NCBI GenBank assembly: GCA_902494565.1
Contig: CABUTN010000017.1
Span: 1-37,792 of the forward strand
Direction of reading: 5' to 3'
Length of the DNA: 37,792 nt
Source of the DNA: an uncultured Collinsella sp.
Lineage (GTDB): Bacteria > Actinomycetota > Coriobacteriia > Coriobacteriales > Coriobacteriaceae
Both the position numbers and the translations under genes were made by a program. Position 1 is the stretch's first letter, and every line of letters starts with the position of its first letter. A model generated the notes under the pieces. The model worked only from the letters and a program-made list of their open reading frames with translations, was not told the origin of the DNA and made no database searches. This document shows, one piece after another, positions 8,011-15,560 of this stretch.

Positions 8011-8045
8011 AAAAGACGGCCCTCCAAACGGAGCGACCGTCTTTT
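8011..8045 (-). terminator. Rho-independent terminator of purH
   Basis: AAAAGACGG (8011-8019) pairs with CCGTCTTTT (8037-8045), with an inner CTCC/GGAG pairing and an AAAC loop; the minus strand then continues TTTTTGG. It ends 30 bp after the purH stop. Confidence 0.85.
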
Positions 8046-8074
8046 GCAGAGATTATTTTGTCCCAAGGCGGAAC

Positions 8075-9682
8075 TTAGTGGCGGAAGTGGCGAGCGCCCG
8101 TAAAGACCATCGCAATGCCGTGCTCATTGCAGGCCTGGATGCTTTCGTCGTCGCGCTTGGAGCCGCCGGGCTGGATGATGCAGGTCACGCCGTGTGCAGC
8201 AAGCACGTCGACGTTGTCGCGGAACGGGAAGAACGCGTCGCTTGCACAGGCAAAGCCGCCCTTCTCCACGCCCTCGCGCTCGCAGAAGTCCTCGGCGCGT
8301 TCGCAGGCAAGTAGCGCAGAGTCAACGCGGTTAGGCTGACCCGGGCCCATGCCAATGCCGGCCTTACCCTTGGAGACCAGGATGGCGTTGGACTTAACGC
8401 CCTTGCAGACCTTCCAGGCAAACTCGAGCTCGGCCATCTCGGCGTCGGTGGGCTTGCGGTCGGTGGGGAACGTAAAGGTCGCGGGATCCTCGGTCACATG
8501 GTCGACTTCCTGCACCAGCATGCCGCCGTCGATGGAGCGCAGCTCCACCTGGGCGCCGTGGTCCACGCCGCCGGTGGCCAGCACGCGCAGGTTGGGGCGC
8601 TTAGCCATGCGCTCGAGCGCCTCGGCAGTGTAGCTCGGGGCGATGATGACCTCGACGAACTGCTTGTTCTGATCGGCAAAGTGCTCGACCAGCTCATAGG
8701 GAACCTCGCGGTTGCAGGCGATGATGCCGCCAAAGGCGCTCTTGGGATCGCAGGCGAAGGCGCGGTCGTAGGCGGCCGTGATGTCCTCGGCAACGGCGGA
8801 ACCGCAGGGGTTCTGGTGCTTGAGAATCACGCAGGCCGGCTCGTCGAACTCGCGGACCAGGTTCCAAGCGGCGTCGGCATCCAGATAGTTGTTGTAGCTG
8901 AGCGGCTTGCCCTGGATCTGCTCGGAGCCCACGAGCGGGAACTGCGAGCTCGCGGTGTTCTCGCAACCCTCAGCAAAGCGATAGACCGTGGCCTTCTGCT
9001 GCGGGTTCTCGCCATAGCGCAGGTCGTCGACCTTCTCCAGCGAGATCTCGAGCTTGGCAGAGGTGTCCGCCACGTCGCTTGCCTGGGCGGCAAGCCAACG
9101 GGAGATAGCCGTGTCGTAGGCGGCGGTGGTCTGGTAGACCTTCACCTGCAGGCGACGACGGGTGGAAAGCGTGGTGCAGCCACCGGTCTCGTGCATCTCG
9201 GCCAGGACGGCATCATAGTCGGCCGGGTCGGAAATGACGGTTACGCTCGTGGCGTTCTTGGCGGCAGAGCGCAGCATGGAGGGGCCACCGATGTCGATGT
9301 GCTCGATGGCGTCCGCGAAGGTGACCTCGGGGTTGGCGACGGTCTTCTCGAACTCGTACAGGTTGACGACGACCAGGTCGATCAGCTTAATGCCGTGCTG
9401 AGCGGCCTCCTGCATGTGCTGCTCGGAATCGCGGCGGGCCAGCAGCGCGCCATGAACCTTGGGGTGCAGGGTCTTAACGCGGCCGTCCATCATCTCGGGA
9501 TAGCCCGTGAACTCCTCGATGGGGGTTACGGGAACGCCCGCGTCCTCAATGGCACGAGCCGTGCCGCCCGTAGAGATGATCTCGACGCCAAAGTCATCGA
9601 CCAGCGTCCGTGCGAAATCGACGACGCCCGTCTTATCGGTAACCGAGATCAACGCGCGTGCGATCTTCACATCAGATCCCAT
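8075..9682 (-). CDS. purH: Bifunctional AICAR transformylase / IMP cyclohydrolase PurH
   Basis: Catalyses the last two steps of purine synthesis: formylation of AICAR with 10-formyltetrahydrofolate, then ring closure to IMP. At 535 residues it is close to the normal 510-530. The N-terminal MGS-like cyclohydrolase domain (about 1-200) starts KIARALISVTDKTGVVDFA and carries ISTGGTAR and the GRVKTLHPKVHG segment. The transformylase domain has the KHQNPCGSA signature near 288-296 and ends with IIQPGGSKRDDESI and FTGARHFRH. Its ATG has AGGAGG 8 nt upstream. It is not in a pur cluster here; upstream on the opposite strand is an acetyltransferase gene, 277 bp away. I saw no purine riboswitch core in that gap. 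Confidence 0.97.
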   Translation of the reverse strand: MGSDVKIARALISVTDKTGVVDFARTLVDDFGVEIISTGGTARAIEDAGVPVTPIEEFTGYPEMMDGRVKTLHPKVHGALLARRDSEQHMQEAAQHGIKLIDLVVVNLYEFEKTVANPEVTFADAIEHIDIGGPSMLRSAAKNATSVTVISDPADYDAVLAEMHETGGCTTLSTRRRLQVKVYQTTAAYDTAISRWLAAQASDVADTSAKLEISLEKVDDLRYGENPQQKATVYRFAEGCENTASSQFPLVGSEQIQGKPLSYNNYLDADAAWNLVREFDEPACVILKHQNPCGSAVAEDITAAYDRAFACDPKSAFGGIIACNREVPYELVEHFADQNKQFVEVIIAPSYTAEALERMAKRPNLRVLATGGVDHGAQVELRSIDGGMLVQEVDHVTEDPATFTFPTDRKPTDAEMAELEFAWKVCKGVKSNAILVSKGKAGIGMGPGQPNRVDSALLACERAEDFCEREGVEKGGFACASDAFFPFRDNVDVLAAHGVTCIIQPGGSKRDDESIQACNEHGIAMVFTGARHFRH

Positions 9683-9959
9683 GCAGTCCTCCTGTCTGGT
9701 ACGCCGCCGTGCTCTGTGAGTCGGTGATACGTCGATCTGCAGCGCTCGCGCAGCGGCATTGAAAATACTGATTTAATGTAGCGCATCGAGCGCATCGATG
9801 CACCCCGCAACGGGCGCATGTGCAGAAAAAGTTTGTGAGCGGAGGGGATGGGCGCAGCACCGGGCACGGTGAGTTCATGGAACACAGGGGCACCATAATT
9901 TGATGCCAATGGCGTGGTAGAACTGTGCTCGATATGCATCCGCAAAAGAAAGAGGCACC

Positions 9960-10601
9960 ATGGTCTCGCGGGTTCTCTACCGACCGTTTGATACCGAAGA
10001 CTTCGACGCCATCGCGCTGATTCTGCAGCAGCTTTGGCATAACAATTCGGATAACGATGAGTACAACCGCCTTGAGGCCGCATGCGACCTCGCCTATTGC
10101 CTTTCGTCATCGACGTTTTCACAGGTTGCGGTGATTGACGGCGAGGCGCGCGGCATTGCACTTGCACGCGCAGGACAGAACTCCGGCGTCACTATCAACG
10201 AGCATTGGATGGATACCGAACGCGCGCTGCTATCGCAGATGCGTGAGCTGGAGCCTGATGCCTGCGCCGAGTATCTCTCGTTTGTGCGCGCAACCATCCG
10301 AACCAACAACCGCCTGCTCGAGAGCAGCCCGTTGCCGCACGACAACGAGGTCACGCTGCTTGCCGTGGATCGCGATGTCCATGGCCTGGGCGTTGGCACG
10401 GTTCTGCTCGATGCCGCGGTCTCGCACCTGTCCTCGCTTGGAGCGACGAGGGCGCACCTGTACACCGACTCCAACTGCTCGTGGAAGTTCTACGAGCTGC
10501 ACGGCTTTAAGCGCACGGCCACGCACCGCGCCAACCGCGAAGAGCGCCGTCACGACATGCCGCGCGAAAGCTTCCTCTACGAACTCGACCTAACAGCCTA
10601 A
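9960..10601 (+). CDS. GNAT-family N-acetyltransferase
   Basis: Acetyl-CoA-dependent acetyltransferase of 213 residues, probably cytoplasmic, substrate unknown. The acetyl-CoA-binding motif A is RDVHGLGVG at 138-146 after strand VTLLAVD, followed by the helix TVLLDAAVSHL. Motif B carries YELHGFKR, where Y178 is at the usual general-acid position. The first 120 residues are a longer than average N-terminal region. The start has an AGAGG site 6 nt before the ATG. It is divergent from purH and convergent with the DUF2207 gene; no operon partner. Confidence 0.9.
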   Translation: MVSRVLYRPFDTEDFDAIALILQQLWHNNSDNDEYNRLEAACDLAYCLSSSTFSQVAVIDGEARGIALARAGQNSGVTINEHWMDTERALLSQMRELEPDACAEYLSFVRATIRTNNRLLESSPLPHDNEVTLLAVDRDVHGLGVGTVLLDAAVSHLSSLGATRAHLYTDSNCSWKFYELHGFKRTATHRANREERRHDMPRESFLYELDLTA

Positions 10602-10607
10602 ACCTGG

Positions 10608-10714
10608 CAGTTAGGGACATTCCTTTTATGCCGGCACCCCGGGACACTCCTTGGCAGCAACCACACCTAGTCGTTGGAGACGTTCTTAAATGACTAGTCG
10701 TTGGGGACAGTCTT
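10608..10714. repeat. REP-like cluster with CTAGTC(G/A)TTGGGGAC units
   Basis: Four related short units lie in tandem: two degenerate ones (around 10611-10626 and 10638-10655, each with a GGGACA-TCCTT core) and two closer ones, 10667-10693 and 10694-10714, each starting CTAGTCGTTGG(A/G)GAC. The TCGTT...AAATGA ends give a short imperfect palindrome. Related copies are at 13184-13232 and, reversed, at 28359-28379. The sequence has the character of REP elements. Confidence 0.75.
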
Positions 10715-10775
10715 GAGCAAAACGACCGACGAAGCCCTTTTTGAGGTCGCTATATAGGGGTTCGCAAATAGCTGT

Positions 10776-11000
10776 GGTCAAAAAACATCAAATATGAGTA
10801 CTGTTACCTTTTTAGTAGCAGCGCAATTCGGCTTTTTCGGGTCTCCTAGACGTCTCAACGCGTTGGATGAACTAACGTATCTCCTCAAATGTACAATAAA
10901 ATGGACTCCTAACGAGAAATAATCTCGTTAGGAGTCCATTTTTAGTACAAACAAATGTGACAATCTAGGCAACAGTACTCATATTTGACATTTTTTGCCC
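10776..11000. repeat. 225-bp inverted-repeat element, MITE-like
   Basis: Ends of about 33 bp (10776-10808 and 10968-11000) are inverted copies with four mismatches, including a perfect 18-bp core (10788-10805 with 10971-10988). A second, perfect 20-bp inverted repeat sits off-centre at 10898-10942. It occupies most of the gap between two convergent genes. There is no reading frame inside. Size, terminal inverted repeats and a low-GC interior suit a non-autonomous transposable element; target duplication was not identified. Confidence 0.75.
10898..10942. terminator. Bidirectional terminator inside the 225-bp element
   Basis: Perfect 20-bp stem (10898-10917 with 10923-10942) with a 5-nt AATAA loop. 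The stem is A-rich at its start and T-rich at its end, so a T-run follows the GC part on both strands. It can end both the acetyltransferase (plus) and DUF2207 (minus) transcripts. Confidence 0.8.
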
Positions 11001-11115
11001 ACTGCCCCTTGCGCGAAGGTCCGCAGCGGAAAGTATGGCCCGTTTCGATGCACAAAAATGGGATGAATCTTCCCTGGCAACCACCCAGAAAGATCCACCC
11101 CAAAGCAAGCACTCG

Positions 11116-13062
11116 CTAGAACGTTCCGCCGCCGCCTCCGCCGACGCCGCCGCCTCCGCCGCCAGAGAAGCCGCCGCCGCTGCCGCCGCTCGAGCTATCG
11201 GAACTCGAAGCCAGCTCGCGGATGGTCTCGTGATACACATCGTTGAACGAATCGAGCGGAGACTCGTTGCCATAGTGATGGTAATACCACCAGTAACAGG
11301 GGTAATTATCGTAGAAATCGTCACTGTTGCGCAGGTCCGCAGGCACTGCCTCGGCCAGCTGTCGCAGCACTTCTTTCGAAACGCCCAGGGCAACGCCCAT
11401 CACCAGCAGCTTGTTCCACAGCACCAGATCGCCCGGTACGGCCTCCTTCAGGCGCGTAAAATCCTCGAGCCAATGCTTGAGCGCCTTGCAGCGAGCAGCC
11501 ACCTCGGCGCCCTCCGGCGTGTAGCGACGGAAGGTGCAGCTCAGAACAAAGCCCGCGATCGTAACGGGGATCGAGATCATAGCGGCACCGACGTTGGCGT
11601 CCGCAAAGTCGGTATAAAACAGAGAGCCCAAAATACCAAAGACAATGATGATGCCGAGAACCAGGCCGGCCACCATCGCGATAGTGCCGTCCGATGCGAT
11701 AAACTCGCGCTCCTCCAGCTTGCCCTTAACTGTGCTCTGATAGTCCTCGAGCTTGTCGCCAACAGATGTGGTGCGCTCGCTAGCGTACTCCTCCAGCTCG
11801 CTAAACGTGCGCGAACGGACTCCGTCCTTATCGGGCTTAACGCCGGCGAAGAAGACCTTGAGCACATCGCGATCGATGCCGTCCTTCTTGGCAGCCTTCC
11901 AGGCCTCGTCGGTCACTGTGATGCGATACGTCTGCTCCTCTTTTTCGCGACGGAGCAGACCCTTCTTCTTGGTCTCGGTCGCTTCTTCCAGCTTGATCAC
12001 GCGGTCGTCGGTCAGCTTCATCAGCGTGGCGATATATGCCTGATCGGGCACGTCGTTCCAGCTCATAAGAGTTGCAAGCACCGCGGGATGATCAGCGGAG
12101 GGTACATCGCGGAAGTACTCGTCCTGGAAGAGCGGCTTGGGCTTGGGCCTGCGCAGCTTGAGCATCACGATCACGCCGGTATAGGCAACCGCCACGACAA
12201 CACACGCCACGGCAATCGCGCTGGCAACCGCACGCGCGTGCTCACGGCGGGCGTTAGCTTCGTCGGCCCATTCCTTCTCTTCGCTCAGGATCGTTGACAT
12301 GCGCTCTTCGCCCGAAGCGGCAAGCTGCGGCACCCAGTCGCTAGGGAAGGCGATGCGTGCCTCGGCGAATTCGCCCTGATGCACGCAGGGAATGGTATAG
12401 GTGACCATGGGTTCGTCCGCATCGAGCGATACATCGCCCGTCAGCGGGCCGTGGCCCCATGCGCGGAAGTTATCGCCCTTGACGGCCGCCGTCCCGGCAG
12501 CGGCATTTGCGAAGTACACTTCCATCTCGACATCGTCGGAGTCCGCGGACCAGCCGTCGCCCACAAACTTCCAGTAGAGCTCGGCAGTATCGGCCCAGTT
12601 CATGACCGCACCGGTCATGGTGTAGCTCACGTAATAGATCGCGCTGTCGCCGCTCTCGTGGGGGCTGAACACCTTAATCCTTACGCCGTCACCGGCCTGC
12701 TCGACCGTGTAGACGCCAGAATCGCCCTTGTTCGCGCTATCGACTTTGTTAAACGCGGTGTCCTCTTCCTCGACACTCAGCACGTCAACGTCCGCCGTGC
12801 CGCCCTGCTGGTTGGTGCCCGCATTGATCTCCCAAAACACGCCGTTGATGTCGTCGTCGAAATCAAACTGGCGTCCCTCGACAACGGTCAGCGAGCCATC
12901 GGCCTCAACCGTGGCACTGATATAAGTTTGGGTCATGGAGTAGCCGTCGGCGTGCGCGGCGACAGGCAGCAGCAACAACGCAAGTGTGACGAGCACGCAG
13001 ACGGAAGCGAATCGCGCAAACAGGTGGCGCTGCCGGCTGACTTTGGCGGCGAGGGTGTTCAT
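11116..13062 (-). CDS. DUF2207-family membrane protein
   Basis: Predicted envelope protein of 648 residues; the family has no firm function. A signal peptide (about 1-38: positively charged start, VCVLVTLALLLLPVAAHA) is followed by the extracellular DUF2207 domain (YISATVEADGSLTVVEGRQFDFD ... GVFWEINAG seen in parts). A membrane helix follows (AVASAIAVACVVVAVAYTGV), then a cytoplasmic stretch, then two hydrophobic segments (MVAGLVLGIIIVFGILGSLF and ISIPVTIAGFVLSC). The tail is Ser/Gly-rich and ends in runs of glycine with a final TF, typical of this family. I start it at 13062, where AAAGGAT precedes the ATG and the signal peptide begins, not at the ATG at 13131. Single gene, convergent with the acetyltransferase. 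Confidence 0.9.
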   Translation of the reverse strand: MNTLAAKVSRQRHLFARFASVCVLVTLALLLLPVAAHADGYSMTQTYISATVEADGSLTVVEGRQFDFDDDINGVFWEINAGTNQQGGTADVDVLSVEEEDTAFNKVDSANKGDSGVYTVEQAGDGVRIKVFSPHESGDSAIYYVSYTMTGAVMNWADTAELYWKFVGDGWSADSDDVEMEVYFANAAAGTAAVKGDNFRAWGHGPLTGDVSLDADEPMVTYTIPCVHQGEFAEARIAFPSDWVPQLAASGEERMSTILSEEKEWADEANARREHARAVASAIAVACVVVAVAYTGVIVMLKLRRPKPKPLFQDEYFRDVPSADHPAVLATLMSWNDVPDQAYIATLMKLTDDRVIKLEEATETKKKGLLRREKEEQTYRITVTDEAWKAAKKDGIDRDVLKVFFAGVKPDKDGVRSRTFSELEEYASERTTSVGDKLEDYQSTVKGKLEEREFIASDGTIAMVAGLVLGIIIVFGILGSLFYTDFADANVGAAMISIPVTIAGFVLSCTFRRYTPEGAEVAARCKALKHWLEDFTRLKEAVPGDLVLWNKLLVMGVALGVSKEVLRQLAEAVPADLRNSDDFYDNYPCYWWYYHHYGNESPLDSFNDVYHETIRELASSSDSSSGGSGGGFSGGGGGGVGGGGGGTF

Positions 13063-13183
13063 AGGCACATCCTTTGTCTGTAAAACCAACAGCGCCATTG
13101 TCCCACGTTTGCGGGTACGCATGACGAACATCTAGGCGACCGGAGCGCCAAACGGGATGAAAGTCACACCCGCACCCCGGCAG

Positions 13184-13232
13184 CTAGTCATTGGGGACGT
13201 TCTTAAATGACCAGTCATTAGGGGCACCCTTG
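13184..13232. repeat. REP-like repeat, second copy
   Basis: CTAGTCATTGGGGACGTTCT at 13184-13203, followed by TAAATGACCAGTCATTAGGGG, matches the two better units of the 10667-10714 cluster with few changes. TCATT and AATGA form a short inverted repeat. It lies upstream of the DUF2207 gene. Confidence 0.75.
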
Positions 13233-13326
13233 GCATAGCCCGCTCCGGCAATAGATACCACTTCATAGCTCCGTCACAGGTGTAGCGGCTTTGTGTTGCC
13301 GCGACGTGCACTGATTGAGTCCGCGA

Positions 13327-13441
13327 GCAAGGGGCATAAAGCAGTTGAGCGAAAACGGTTTGCCCCTTTGCCGTTCGCTTGAGGATCATGTCCCCCTTTT
13401 CCGCGGAAACCCCGGCAGTTGCGAAGAGCTGCCGGGGTTTC
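13327..13441 (+). ncRNA. Structured RNA segment ending in a terminator, upstream of gluQ
   Basis: GCAAGGGGCA (13327-13336) can pair with TGCCCCTTTGC (13361-13371, one bulge). AGCGAAAACGG (near 13347-13357) can instead pair with CCGTTCGCT (13371-13379, with two unpaired A), so two structures compete or form a pseudoknot. A perfect 13-bp hairpin follows (13406-13418 with 13429-13441) and then TGTCGTTT. No gene ends upstream on this strand, so the terminator-like hairpin must belong to a small RNA or to a leader of gluQ, 138 bp further on. Its role is inferred from structure only. The 13063-13578 gap holds nothing else except the REP-like repeat. Confidence 0.4.
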
Positions 13442-13565
13442 TGTCGTTTGAGGGGTTGGGCTGGCGGGTGGCGATCGAGCTGTCGAGCCGGTGGTCCGGC
13501 ACGCGCAACGCGCGGCCTCGGCAACTTGCAGGCCACGGCAGCGTCTCCCCCACCGCGCCCCGCGC

Positions 13566-13571
13566 TATACT
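13566..13571 (+). promoter_or_regulatory. -10 box implying a leaderless gluQ mRNA
   Basis: TATACT ends 7 nt before the A of the gluQ ATG, the spacing expected between a -10 box and the transcription start. No Shine-Dalgarno sequence lies between. No clear -35 box is seen, which is common in actinobacterial promoters. Confidence 0.45.
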
Positions 13572-13578
13572 CGTCCGC

Positions 13579-14598
13579 ATGGATATCAACGCACGCAACA
13601 TAACAACGCCCGCTGTGGCCACATCGACGGCGCCCAACAGCAAGCTCGCCCCCGCCCTCGCGCCCGTCGTGGGCCGCTTCGCCCCGTCGCCCTCGGGCCG
13701 CATGCACCTGGGCAACGTGTTCAGCTGCCTGTGCGCATGGCTTTCGGCCCGCAGCCAAGGCGGCAGCATCGTGTTGCGCATCGAGGACCTAGACGATCGC
13801 TGCAAGCGCCCGGAACTTGCCGCTCAACTGATTGGCGACCTGGCCTGGCTAGGGCTTGAGTGGGACGAAGGCCCCTACTACCAGCACGATCGCCTTGACC
13901 TGTACGAGAGCGCCTTGCACCAGCTACAAGACGCCGACCTCACCTATCCCTGCTTTTGCACGCGCGCCGAGCTCCACGCCGCGAGCGCGCCGCATGCCAG
14001 CGACGGCACGCCCATCTACCGCGGCGCGTGCCGAGGCCTTTCTGCCGAAGAAATCGCCCGCCGCAGTGCCCTGCGCGCTCCGGCCACGCGCCTGCGCGTG
14101 CCCACCGTAGATGACCTCGCGGACGACGTGATCGAATTCGTGGACCGCACGTACGGGGCTCAATGCGAGGCACTCGCCACCGAGTGCGGCGACTTTTTGG
14201 TGCGTCGCAGCGACGGCGTTTTTGCCTATCAGCTAGCCGTGGTGGTCGACGACGCCGCCATGGGCGTCACCGAAGTCGTGCGCGGATGCGACCTGCTGGG
14301 CTCCACGCCCCGCCAAATCTACCTGCAACACCTGTTGGGACTTCCCACGCCACACTACGCGCACATTCCGCTGCTCATGTCGCCGGACGGCCGCCGCCTT
14401 TCCAAACGCGATCGCGATCTGGACCTGGGCGAGCTCCGTACCCGCTTTGGCACACCCGAGGCACTGCTGGGCTGGCTCGCCGGGCAAACAGGCATCGCGC
14501 CGGACACCACGCCGCGCTCTGCCGAGCAGTTGGTCGAGCGCTTTAGCTGGGACGTCATCCGTGCGCACCGGGAAAACATCACTTTAACGGCTGAGTAG
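13579..14598 (+). CDS. gluQ: Glutamyl-Q tRNA(Asp) synthetase (GluQ-RS)
   Basis: Attaches glutamate to the queuosine base at the anticodon of tRNA-Asp. It is a truncated GluRS paralogue: the catalytic core is present and the anticodon-binding domain is absent. Motifs: GRFAPSPSGRMHLGN at 32-46 (HIGH-like), IEDLDDR, a zinc site of the YadB type (CFC followed by YRGAC), and LSKRDRDLDLG (KMSKS-like). Product is 339 residues, against about 300 usually; the extra length is a roughly 30-residue N-terminal extension before GRFAPSPSG. The ATG at 13579 has no ribosome-binding site but has a -10 box at leaderless spacing; an internal GTG (codon 31) would give the usual N-terminus but also lacks a site. 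No queuosine genes are in the window. Confidence 0.92.
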   Translation: MDINARNITTPAVATSTAPNSKLAPALAPVVGRFAPSPSGRMHLGNVFSCLCAWLSARSQGGSIVLRIEDLDDRCKRPELAAQLIGDLAWLGLEWDEGPYYQHDRLDLYESALHQLQDADLTYPCFCTRAELHAASAPHASDGTPIYRGACRGLSAEEIARRSALRAPATRLRVPTVDDLADDVIEFVDRTYGAQCEALATECGDFLVRRSDGVFAYQLAVVVDDAAMGVTEVVRGCDLLGSTPRQIYLQHLLGLPTPHYAHIPLLMSPDGRRLSKRDRDLDLGELRTRFGTPEALLGWLAGQTGIAPDTTPRSAEQLVERFSWDVIRAHRENITLTAE

Positions 14599-14651
14599 CC
14601 AAATACGCCCCGCCCCCTCGTCCCCCTTCAACGAGGACATAGTTCTGTGTC

Positions 14652-14680
14652 TTGTTATGTACGGAATAATTCCGTACAAT
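14652..14680 (+). promoter_or_regulatory. Promoter with palindromic operator for the toxin-antitoxin operon
   Basis: TTGTTA (14652-14657) and TACAAT (14675-14680) are separated by exactly 17 bp. The spacer is filled by a perfect palindrome, TGTACGGAAT-A-ATTCCGTACA (14658-14678), that runs into the -10 box. This is the expected place for an autorepressor site. Ribbon-helix-helix antitoxins with acetyltransferase toxins repress their own promoters, so binding by the TacA-like protein is inferred. Confidence 0.8.
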
Positions 14681-14701
14681 TATGCAAAGGAGGTTTTTGC
14701 C

Positions 14702-14968
14702 ATGCCAACGATTGAGAAACAACGCCGTATGGATCTAAGGTTGACCGAACGTCAACGCCTTACTTACGAGCGCGCCGCGGCCTTACGTGGCCAAACTCTC
14801 ACCCAATGGGCCACAGCCCACCTTGACGAGAGCTCCGCACGTGATATCGCCGAGGCGTCAACAACCTATCTTTCTCCTGATGGTTTCGATGCATTTTGCG
14901 AAATGCTCGATTCCCCCATGCCCCAAGCCGCAAAAGCGCTGCTTGACCGTAAAGCGGTTTGGGAATGA
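14702..14968 (+). CDS. tacA: TacA-type antitoxin (DUF1778, ribbon-helix-helix)
   Basis: Antitoxin of 88 residues. The N-terminus (RRMDLRLTERQRLTYERAAALRG) fits the ribbon-helix-helix fold of DUF1778 proteins, which bind operator DNA as dimers; the C-terminal tail (LSPDGFDAFCEMLDSP onwards) resembles the toxin-wrapping segment of TacA. It is expected to neutralise the acetyltransferase toxin and repress the operon with it. The ATG has AAAGGAGG 8 nt upstream; an upstream ATG (14657) lies inside the operator and is not used. The stop codon overlaps the toxin start (ATGA). Base composition looks lower in GC than the neighbours by eye, which suggests horizontal acquisition. Confidence 0.9.
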   Translation: MPTIEKQRRMDLRLTERQRLTYERAAALRGQTLTQWATAHLDESSARDIAEASTTYLSPDGFDAFCEMLDSPMPQAAKALLDRKAVWE

Positions 14969-15438
14969 GCACATTTACCAAGCCCGTTCAACTCCCCGTT
15001 GGCCAAGGCATCGAGGCTTTCCACTGCGGAAATACTCTTGTAGACGGATGGACTAAAAACAGATCAGCCTCGGCGCGAAGAAGAGGATCAGCAGTTATAT
15101 ACGCATCGTATTGCGACGGCGCAGTCGCTGGGTTTTATACGTTGTGCACGCACTCCGTGGCTCGCGAAAATGTTGATGGAGGATGGTTCGTGCGAAACTC
15201 CCCCTCCCAAGTCCCCACAGTGCTGCTTGGAATGATGGGGGTCGATGAGAAGTTCAAGGGGCTTGGTCTTGGAGCTTCACTGCTCAAAGATGCCATCGAG
15301 AACGCCTTGAAAATATCTGCCCTAGCAGGAGCGCGAGCATTGGTTGTCGATCCAGTAGATGATGAGGCGGCAGCATTCTATGAACATTTTGGCTTCGCCA
15401 CCTTACCCGGCACCAACCGAATGGCGCTGAAACTCTAG
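14965..15438 (+). CDS. tacT: TacT-type GNAT toxin acetylating aminoacyl-tRNA
   Basis: Acetyltransferase toxin of 157 residues. In characterised TacT/AtaT proteins the reaction is acetylation of the amino group of charged tRNA, which stops translation. Seen here: acetyl-CoA motif KFKGLGLG at 96-103 following LGMMGVDE, and AAFYEHFGF with Y139 at the position of the catalytic tyrosine. The N-terminus FHCGNTLVDGWTKN also fits the family (usually F-x-CG-x4-L-x-W-L). The ATG overlaps the antitoxin stop by 4 nt, so translation is coupled; a TTG two codons earlier is a possible alternative. Target tRNA cannot be predicted. Confidence 0.92.
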   Translation: MSTFTKPVQLPVGQGIEAFHCGNTLVDGWTKNRSASARRRGSAVIYASYCDGAVAGFYTLCTHSVARENVDGGWFVRNSPSQVPTVLLGMMGVDEKFKGLGLGASLLKDAIENALKISALAGARALVVDPVDDEAAAFYEHFGFATLPGTNRMALKL

Positions 15439-15478
15439 ATCGTCGGGCGACATCTCCTCCAGCTCCCAGCATGCCTTA

Positions 15479-15522
15479 AGTTACCCTACAGATATTGATT
15501 ACTACTGAAATGTAGGGTAACT
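15479..15522. terminator. 12-bp perfect inverted repeat between convergent genes
   Basis: AGTTACCCTACA (15479-15490) and TGTAGGGTAACT (15511-15522) are perfect inverted copies separated by 20 A/T-rich bases. It lies between the ends of tacT (plus) and the metallophosphoesterase gene (minus) and may stop both transcripts. No T-run follows on either strand, so it may instead be a repeat or a protein-binding site. Confidence 0.5.
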
Positions 15523-15560
15523 ACCCAAGGCATCGTATGAAGCGCTCGCTATGCCCGCCC

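Noticed and set aside
9683..9959. Purine riboswitch upstream of purH
   Set aside because: I could not draw the three-way junction or find its conserved loop sequences. The gap shows only ordinary sequence and weak -10-like boxes.
10608..13232. CRISPR array
   Set aside because: Repeats are few, irregularly spaced and degenerate, with no uniform spacers and no cas genes.
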